Shown one piece after another: positions 58,386 through 64,000 of a stretch of 64,000 bases of DNA. Under the pieces are notes generated by a model. That model was not told the DNA's origin, did no database searches, and saw nothing but the letters and a program-made list of their open reading frames with translations. The DNA is from Roseateles_B sp051857535. GTDB lineage: Bacteria; Pseudomonadota; Gammaproteobacteria; Burkholderiales; Burkholderiaceae_C. The position numbers were made by a program, and so were the translations under genes. Numbering within the stretch: the stretch's first letter is position 1; the number at the start of each line of letters is the position of its first letter. The stretch lies in the NCBI RefSeq assembly GCF_051857535.1, contig NZ_JBPZGY010000009.1:124001-188000 (forward strand). Reading direction: 5' to 3'.

Positions 58386-60377
58386 TCACTTGGGCGCCCC
58401 AAAAATGGCGTTGACGGCAGCAAACAGTGCACGAAATCGCGCCGCGGTATCGGCATCAAGCGACTGCGGCGGCGCCGACGCGAAGCGCGAGGACGGCAGG
58501 AAATGATTGAAGCCACCACTCGGTCGAAGCATGATGCCCTTCGCCTTGAGGCACAGATCAATACGTACGATGACCCTATCCCCGGGCGGAAGGTCCGCCT
58601 CAGTGACGGCCACGCCTGCGAGTTGCTTCGCGAAGGCCGAGTTAAAGTAGTCGAGATAGATTCCAACTGGCAGAAGGTCTTCGATATCGCTCGCCTGTCC
58701 GCTGGAACCGAGATTCGTTAGGTCACGAAACTGCGACGCGTTGAAAAGCGCCTTGCCGGACAGCAACTTGTCCTTCACTAACCCCGTGAGCTTCTGTTCC
58801 GGCGATCCCTTGTAGTCGTGCAGTACTGCGAGCTGCAGCCCGCTGGCGTTCAGCAGGCTGACGAACGTGGCAAGGTTATCAAGGCCCCCCGTGGGAACGA
58901 TGGTGACGTCGTCGCGCAAGCCGCCACCTCCATCGGCTTCGAGAAGCGCGGACACTGCCTGAAGATAGTTGAGCTCGCTCGGTCCCTCCACGAGAAGATT
59001 GCGCTCGGCAATGAACAGGTTCTGCGCAATGGTCCATCCGAGTGCAGCCTGAAGCGGGAAGATGGTGCGTTGATCTGCGCCCATAAGGTTCTCAGATACA
59101 ACGGTACCCTCAGCCTTGCGGTCCTCGACTAGGCGCACTTGATGCAGCCGGTCCGAGTTCACCATGAACGGCGAGTGCGTCGTGTAGAGCACCTGATGAT
59201 CGGCGGCGAGGCGGTCGATGTAGCGCAGGAAGTCGGCTTGGGCGAGCGCATGGAGCGCAAGGCCCGGCTCATCGAGCAGCAAGATCAGTCTCTTGCCCGC
59301 AGATTTACCCGAGGGATCGAGTTGATGCTGCACGCTGTCAAACCAGACGAGGAAGCTGAAGAACCAAATGAAGCCACGGCTCCGTTGATCGAATGGCGTG
59401 CTAACCCCGCGATGCCGCCGGTTCTTGATGCGCAGGTAGAGATTCGAGCCGTTGTTGTAGGGAGCCTCGTCTGTTGCATCGGCCTTGATATCGACTTCGA
59501 CTTCGAGCTCCTCGTTCTGCTTCCAGAACTCCATGACCTGGTCGGTAAGATTGATCGATACACCCTCGATCTTTGCCTTCAGCTCTTCGTAGCTGCCCGG
59601 CGCCGCGAAATCAGTCACGGCCACGTCTGCCATTCGCAGAAGAGCGAGCACCGAGCGATGCTTCGGGTGCAGTGCTTTGGGGTCGCTCTTCGCTTGCTCT
59701 ACGCGCTGCGCCAGCTCGGCGAGGTTCATCTTCCCAGGCAACAGGTCGTAGTCACTGAAGTACAGAAACTTCGGTGTGCTGGAATCGAGCAGCTGCCAGA
59801 CCTCGTATTCGACAACCTTAGACCAAGTTGTCGCTTTGATTCGCGCATTCAAGGCGTCCAGGACAGCATTGTCACTTGCGGTCAATTCCACGCTAACGAG
59901 CTTTGTTGGAATATCTCGAACGGCCTTCACCCCACTGAGAGCTGCAGCGGCGTCGGTGCTGAGGCTTTGAACTATTGCTGCAACAACCGGCCCTTCCTCG
60001 ACCGAGATACCAATGGTGCGCTTACCGTCGTACTTATGAGTAACGGAGAAAGTGAAGCCGCTTGGAATCGACGTACCAAGCTTCTCGTTGATGGAAGCAA
60101 TCTCATCATCGTCAAGCCCGTAGGTCAGCACTGTCACAGCTGCAGGCTCCGTCTTGTGCTTCTTCTGGTAGGCCGTTAGATCCTTGCGTGGGTAGTCCTC
60201 GACAACGTCGAAACCCTCTTGCTGCAGCGCATCGGCCGACTTCTCAAGCGCTTTCAGGATCACCGTCTTTCCGGCTTCGTTCATGCCAACGAAGACCGTT
60301 ACCTTAGGATCTAAGGCGATGGTTTGGACTGTGTTCATCGAGCGAAACGGACCGATGTTCGCGGAAACGAGAATCAC
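58386..60377 (-). CDS. OLD-family AAA ATPase with TOPRIM domain
   Basis: A 663-residue protein. Walker A is GMNEAGKT at 31-38 (with the N typical of RecF/SMC/OLD ATPases), the signature-like RSRGFIWFFSF at 332-342, Walker B LILLLDEP at 364-371 and the H-loop TTHSPF at 399-404. A C-terminal TOPRIM nuclease domain follows with E464 in LLVEGPSE; the second motif is VLHDYKG (D521), where the usual DxD has lost its second acidic residue. Related proteins act in phage defence (OLD, GajA), so a defence role is possible. Start GTG 60377 has GGAGGT just upstream. No second defence gene adjoins it. Confidence 0.82.
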   Translation of the reverse strand: MILVSANIGPFRSMNTVQTIALDPKVTVFVGMNEAGKTVILKALEKSADALQQEGFDVVEDYPRKDLTAYQKKHKTEPAAVTVLTYGLDDDEIASINEKLGTSIPSGFTFSVTHKYDGKRTIGISVEEGPVVAAIVQSLSTDAAAALSGVKAVRDIPTKLVSVELTASDNAVLDALNARIKATTWSKVVEYEVWQLLDSSTPKFLYFSDYDLLPGKMNLAELAQRVEQAKSDPKALHPKHRSVLALLRMADVAVTDFAAPGSYEELKAKIEGVSINLTDQVMEFWKQNEELEVEVDIKADATDEAPYNNGSNLYLRIKNRRHRGVSTPFDQRSRGFIWFFSFLVWFDSVQHQLDPSGKSAGKRLILLLDEPGLALHALAQADFLRYIDRLAADHQVLYTTHSPFMVNSDRLHQVRLVEDRKAEGTVVSENLMGADQRTIFPLQAALGWTIAQNLFIAERNLLVEGPSELNYLQAVSALLEADGGGGLRDDVTIVPTGGLDNLATFVSLLNASGLQLAVLHDYKGSPEQKLTGLVKDKLLSGKALFNASQFRDLTNLGSSGQASDIEDLLPVGIYLDYFNSAFAKQLAGVAVTEADLPPGDRVIVRIDLCLKAKGIMLRPSGGFNHFLPSSRFASAPPQSLDADTAARFRALFAAVNAIFGAPK

Positions 60378-60863
60378 GGGCTACCTCCCATACTTTTTGC
60401 TATGAAGATTGTGACAAACATTGGGACTGCGACCATCGGCGTAGTTGCCAGGGTTAGGGCGAACGCGCGCCGTGAACTCGTCCAACCTGCCACGGACAGG
60501 GCTGTGGCGCGCAGCTTGGGCGAGTTCATGTCGCTCAGAACTGTGCTTCGAGAGCTCGGACGCAACGATCGCCTTGTGGATGCCGCCGCTCGAGCGCGGT
60601 GTGGAAGCTGCTTCAGGCTAGCTGCCATTCCAGCGGCGACAAGCCTTGAGGTGGTCGGCCGTCGGGGAGAAGTCCGTGGCTGGCTGCTATCAGGCGTAGC
60701 AGTCGGCCGGCAGGACAAATCGAACAGCAGCAGCCAGTCTGACGCAGTCACTTCACAGCCAACCAGAACCTCTTTTCAGTTTGCCTCTCCTCGTAATTGA
60801 CAAGCCATGAAAGGTAGTCAGCAACGGGAAGACGGCCATAGATATCAAGAACAACGTCAACAA
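60378..60863. other. Spacer without recognised gene at the island's end
   Basis: About 490 bases. A frame on the plus strand (60324-60800) contains MKIVTNIGTATIGVVARV but then turns into arginine-rich sequence with no ribosome site or family resemblance, and it overlaps the ATPase gene. Base composition rises towards the ssb end. The promoter of the ATPase must lie here. Confidence 0.5.
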
Positions 60864-60896
60864 GAAAAAAGCCCCAAGCGACAAGCACTTAGGGCT
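60864..60896 (-). terminator. Rho-independent terminator of ssb
   Basis: On the minus strand AGCCCTAAG (60896-60888) pairs with CTTGGGGCT (60878-60870), one wobble, followed by a run of six T. It lies 30 bases after the ssb stop and is a standard intrinsic terminator. Confidence 0.88.
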
Positions 60897-60926
60897 CTTT
60901 CTTTACCGTCTATGGATAGGTAGATC

Positions 60927-61499
60927 CTAGAAGGGGATGTCATCATCCATGTCATCAAAGCCGGTCGCCGGACGCGGGGCCGGCGCGGGGCGCGGGGCCG
61001 GGGCCGGGGCCGGGGCCGGGGCCGGGGCGCGGGGCGCAGCGGCGCGGGGGGCGCGGGCCTCGGTACCGAAGTCGTCACCGCCGCCTTGCCCACCACCTTG
61101 CGGGGCGCTGCGCTCGCGGCTGTAGCCGCCACCACCGCCACCGAAGTCGTCACCGCCACCGCTGTCACGGCCGCCCAGCAGCTGCATCTGCTCGGCGATG
61201 ATTTCAGTGGTGTACTGGTCGCGGCCTTCCTTGTCCTGCCACTTGCGGGTCTTCAGGCGACCTTCGACGTAAACAGGGCGACCCTTCTTCAGGTACTCGC
61301 CGGCGATCTCGGCCAGGCGGTCGTAGAAGACCACGCGGTGCCATTCGGTCTCTTCCTGGCGCTCGCCGCCTTCGCGGCTCTTCCAGTTGCGGGTAGTCGC
61401 CAGGCTGATGTTGCAGACCGCGGCGCCGCTGGGGGTGTAGCGAACCTCGGGATCACGGCCCAGGTTGCCAATGAGGATGACTTTGTTGACGGATGCCAT
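60927..61499 (-). CDS. ssb: Single-stranded DNA-binding protein
   Basis: A 190-residue SSB. The OB-fold (1-112) begins MASVNKVILIGNLGRDPEVRY and has ATTRNWKSREGGERQEETEWH and LKKGRPVYVEGRLKTRKWQD. A Gly-rich and then Ala/Pro-rich linker (about 113-180) follows. The C-terminal tip is MDDDIPF, which recruits partner proteins. The Pro/Ala run is encoded by a (GGGGCC)n repeat on the other strand. Confidence 0.97.
   Translation of the reverse strand: MASVNKVILIGNLGRDPEVRYTPSGAAVCNISLATTRNWKSREGGERQEETEWHRVVFYDRLAEIAGEYLKKGRPVYVEGRLKTRKWQDKEGRDQYTTEIIAEQMQLLGGRDSGGGDDFGGGGGGYSRERSAPQGGGQGGGDDFGTEARAPRAAAPRAPAPAPAPAPAPRPAPAPRPATGFDDMDDDIPF
60994..61023 (+). repeat. (GGGGCC)5 hexanucleotide repeat in ssb
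   Basis: Five perfect GGGGCC units on the plus strand, with further partial units on both sides. On the coding (minus) strand they encode a Pro-Ala run in the SSB linker. Four or more G4 runs at short spacing can form a G-quadruplex on the template strand. Confidence 0.9.
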
Positions 61500-61734
61500 G
61501 GAAGCGCTCGCGGACAGGAATTCAAACCCCGATTATGCCGTGCGGCCCGCCCAGACCCCTGGGGAGGTCTTCCCCGAACCGTCCCCAGAAGACGGGAGCA
61601 AGCCCCAGCACGAGGCGGGGCGGGTACCGCGCGCCACCTGCCAAGACCGTCCGGGAATCGCACGCCATGCCCGGCTTCCGGCACTTGGTCCCACCTGGGG
61701 CCGGCGGCCCGCGCGGCTTGGCTAGGATGGCGCC

Positions 61735-62844
61735 ATGCCCTCTCCAAGCCCCAGCGCCAATCCCGCCCGACCGCCCTCGCGACGGCTTTGGCTGGGCTAT
61801 GCAGGCGTATGCACGCTCACCTGGGGCTTGTTCGTGCTGGCAGGCACCGAGTTCCAGCGCGGCCCCTGGAAGATCTGGGAAGCCCTGTTGCAGTCGACGA
61901 TGACGCTGTGGGCGCCCATGTTGCTGGGCACCGCCGTGCACCCCTGGATGCGCTGGGTCAGCCAGCGCAGCCGCCCCTTCTGGCGCCTGGTGCTGATGCA
62001 CGCCTGCGCGGCCCTGCTCTTCAGCGTGGTCTGGCTGGTGCTGGACTACCAGCTCGCCCAGGCCCTTTTCGGCAGCGAGCATGCCGACGCCATGCTGGCT
62101 CAGTACATCCTCTGGCGGGCCATCTGGGGCCTGATCGCCTACGCGGCCCTGGCCACCGGCTTCGGCGCGGTCTTCAGCGCACGGCGTGCGCGCTCGCTGG
62201 CCATTGCTGCAGCCCAGGCGGAGTCCGCCCTGGCGCGGGCCGAGCTGTCCGTCATCAGCGGCAAGCTGAACCCGCACTTCCTCTTCAACACCCTCAACTC
62301 CCTCATCGCCCTGACCCGCAAGGACGCCCGCGCCGCCGAGCAGGCCCTGCTGCGCTTCTCAGGCATGCTGCGCTACGTGCTGGACAGCAAGCGCAGCGCC
62401 ACCGACCGGGTCGACCTGCAGCAGGAGCTGGACTTCGTGCGCGACTACCTCGCCCTGGAAGCCCTGCGCCTGGGCGCCCGGCTGCAGGTGAAATGGGCGC
62501 TGGACGAGGCCGTGCTGCAGGACGAGCTGCCCCCCCTGACCCTGCAGCCCCTGGTGGAGAACTGCATCGTGCACGGCATCGCGCCGCGGGTGCAGGGCGG
62601 CACCATCCAGATCAGCGCCCAGCGCGATGCCCTCAATGGCGGGCTCAAGCTCTGCGTGCAGGACGACGGCGAGGGCTGCGACCCAACCCAGATCGACGCC
62701 GAGCGGCCCGGCCGCGGTGGCATAGGCCTGGGCGCCCTGCGCCGCCGCTTCGCCCTGGACTATGACGGCCGGGCGCGCCTGCGCGTCCACACCCAGCCCG
62801 GCGCGGGCTTTCGCGTCGACCTCTGGATTCCGCAAGAAGCATGA
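61735..62844 (+). CDS. LytS/YehU-type sensor histidine kinase
   Basis: A 369-residue kinase with four membrane segments (about 20-160) and a short coiled coil. The His_kinase domain has H181 in NPHFLFNTLNSLIAL, and the HATPase part has LQPLVENCIVHGI and DDGEGCD and GGIGLGALRRRF. The family pairs with LytTR regulators; the next gene is one and overlaps by four bases (ATGA). Confidence 0.94.
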   Translation: MPSPSPSANPARPPSRRLWLGYAGVCTLTWGLFVLAGTEFQRGPWKIWEALLQSTMTLWAPMLLGTAVHPWMRWVSQRSRPFWRLVLMHACAALLFSVVWLVLDYQLAQALFGSEHADAMLAQYILWRAIWGLIAYAALATGFGAVFSARRARSLAIAAAQAESALARAELSVISGKLNPHFLFNTLNSLIALTRKDARAAEQALLRFSGMLRYVLDSKRSATDRVDLQQELDFVRDYLALEALRLGARLQVKWALDEAVLQDELPPLTLQPLVENCIVHGIAPRVQGGTIQISAQRDALNGGLKLCVQDDGEGCDPTQIDAERPGRGGIGLGALRRRFALDYDGRARLRVHTQPGAGFRVDLWIPQEA

Positions 62845-63608
62845 ACACCCCCCGCATCCGCACCCTCATCGCCGAGGACGAACCCCTGGCCGCCGAGAGC
62901 CTGGCCGAATGGGTCCAGGCCCTGCCCCAGCTGGAGCTGGTGGCCCAGTGCAGCGACGGCCCGGCAGCGCTGGAGACCATCCAGCGCCTGCAGCCCGGCC
63001 TGGTGTTCATGGACATTCAAATGCCCGGCATGACCGGCCTGCAGGTGCTGCGCGCCCTGGGCGAGGCCGGCATGAGCCAGAGCCCCGCGGTGATCTTCAC
63101 CACGGCCTATGACGAGCACGCCCTGGCCGCCTTCGAGCTGCATGCGGTGGACTACCTCCTCAAGCCCTTCTCGCAGGAGCGCTTCGACGAGGCCGTGCAG
63201 CATGCGCTGCAGACCGTGGGCCACCTGCAGCAGTGGCAGGGGGCACTGGAGACCGCGGCCCTGCCCGGCGCCGAGCTGGAGCCGCTGACCCGCATCCTCG
63301 TGCGAGACCAGGGCAAGATCTTCCCGCTGCAGGTCGAGGCCATCGAGTACCTGCGCTCCGACACCAAGTACACCGCCGTGGCCAGCCGCGGGCGCCAGTT
63401 CCTGGTGCGCCTGCCCATCACTGCCTTCGAGCAGCGCCTGGACCCGCTGCGCTTCCTGAAGCTGCAGCGATCCTGCATCGTCAACCTCGACTTCGTCGAG
63501 TCCATGAGCCCGGACGAGAACTCCCAGCTGGTGGTCCAGATGCGCGACGGCACGCGCTTCACGGCCAGCCGCGAGGTCTCCAAGCGTTTGCGTGAGCAGT
63601 CGATATGA
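62841..63608 (+). CDS. LytTR-domain response regulator
   Basis: A 255-residue regulator. The receiver (about 1-125) has phospho-acceptor D58 in FMDIQMPGMTG and the lysine in YLLKPF. The LytTR DNA-binding domain (about 150-250) has VEAIEYLRSDTKYTAV and FLKLQRSCIVNLDFVESM. It is the partner of the LytS-type kinase and overlaps both neighbours by four bases, so the DUF2807 protein is likely co-transcribed and perhaps a target. Confidence 0.95.
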   Translation: MNTPRIRTLIAEDEPLAAESLAEWVQALPQLELVAQCSDGPAALETIQRLQPGLVFMDIQMPGMTGLQVLRALGEAGMSQSPAVIFTTAYDEHALAAFELHAVDYLLKPFSQERFDEAVQHALQTVGHLQQWQGALETAALPGAELEPLTRILVRDQGKIFPLQVEAIEYLRSDTKYTAVASRGRQFLVRLPITAFEQRLDPLRFLKLQRSCIVNLDFVESMSPDENSQLVVQMRDGTRFTASREVSKRLREQSI

Positions 63609-64000
63609 ACGCCCCCACTCCTTCTCTGTCTTCCCGGGCCGGCGAATCCTTCGCCGCCCTCCGTTCGCGATGCCTGGCGCTGGGGTCGGCGCTGGTGACG
63701 GCCCTGGCCCTGCTGCCCGCCGCGGCGCAGGCGCAGGAGCCTGAAGGCCGGGTCTATGCACCGGGGCCCTTCGACCGCCTGGAGATCGCCGGATCCGCCC
63801 AGCTGCGCCTGGTGCAGGGCCCGCGGGACCAGGTCTTCATCGCAGGGGATGCCGAGTTGCAGAAGAGCGTCAGCGTCGAGTTGCTGAACGACAAGCTGCT
63901 GATCCGCCCCTCGGGCAGCTGGAAGTTCTGGAACAGCCAGCGCCTGCAGGTGGACGTCAGCATGCGCCAGTTGCGCCAGCTCGTCATTTCCGGCGCGGCA
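63605..64000 (+). CDS. DUF2807 (head GIN domain) exported protein, partial
   Basis: The first 132 residues of a gene that runs past the window end. A signal peptide covers about 1-44 (cleavage near AAQAQ). The mature part GRVYAPGPFDRLEIAGSAQLRLVQG followed by VSVELLNDKLLIRP is the beta-helix-like DUF2807 opening. Family members are periplasmic or outer-membrane proteins of unknown function. Start ATG 63605 overlaps the regulator stop (ATGA). Confidence 0.85.
   Translation, partial: MNAPTPSLSSRAGESFAALRSRCLALGSALVTALALLPAAAQAQEPEGRVYAPGPFDRLEIAGSAQLRLVQGPRDQVFIAGDAELQKSVSVELLNDKLLIRPSGSWKFWNSQRLQVDVSMRQLRQLVISGAA

Noticed and set aside
58092..58721. 209-codon plus-strand frame at the 3' end of the OLD-type gene
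   Set aside because: Arg/Ser-rich without ribosome site; half of it is antisense to the ATPase.
60324..60800. 158-codon plus-strand frame between the OLD-type gene and ssb
   Set aside because: No ribosome site, uneven composition, overlaps the ATPase start region; kept only as unexplained spacer.

Overview
The window comes from a high-GC betaproteobacterium. Codon use, gene families (PEP-CTERM proteins, a CHASE/PAS hybrid kinase, a separate pntAA/pntAB/pntB transhydrogenase, a nudJ-mnmA neighbourhood, a noncanonical type II secretion cluster) and protein similarity as I remember it suggest the order Burkholderiales, close to Roseateles/Rubrivivax-like genera. Species cannot be fixed from the sequence. 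No rRNA, tRNA or CRISPR array was seen.

Layout. 1-9.5 kb: end of an M20 peptidase, a Cache/PAS/GGDEF/EAL protein, a THUMP rRNA methyltransferase, an MFS transporter, rsmE and fadD. 9.8-16.8 kb: signalling block with a CHASE hybrid kinase, a REC-HD-GYP protein and a 7TM-type histidine kinase. 16.8-19.7 kb: three-gene proton-translocating transhydrogenase. 20-26.8 kb: nudJ and mnmA separated by a second GGDEF/EAL protein, then a NarL-type two-component pair. 26.9-28.5 kb: CAP-domain protein and acyltransferase. 28.9-31.5 kb: a PEP-CTERM operon (PEP-CTERM protein, small companion, PA-domain metalloprotease) closed by two hairpins. 31.7-41.0 kb: a ten-gene type II secretion/pilus-like operon on the minus strand, preceded by a PHO-box-like promoter.

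41.4-54.4 kb is the most interesting part. A TonB-family protein and a TonB-dependent receptor are followed by two secreted cyanophycinases, a CphZ/AotO-type cyanophycin dipeptide hydrolase, a YfcC-type transporter, an ArgR-like AraC regulator and two AstA-family arginine N-succinyltransferase subunits. Two tandem 21-bp sites matching the Pseudomonas ArgR operator pattern (TGTCGC-N8-AA-N5) lie in front of the first and the second cyanophycinase. Read together, the locus looks like a self-contained system for scavenging external cyanophycin: cleave the polymer outside or in the periplasm, import beta-Asp-Arg, split it, and feed arginine into the succinyltransferase pathway.

54.5-56.8 kb: a VF530-type small protein and a periplasmic copper-handling set (cupredoxin, DUF411, CusF-like). 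57-60.9 kb: an island of visibly lower GC with an IS3 orfA remnant, the 3' end of a polymorphic toxin with a ParB-like domain broken at a G8 tract, a translationally coupled HAD-like partner (possible immunity gene) and a lone OLD-type AAA/TOPRIM ATPase. 60.9-64 kb: return to the core genome with ssb, a LytS/LytR-type pair and the start of a DUF2807 protein.
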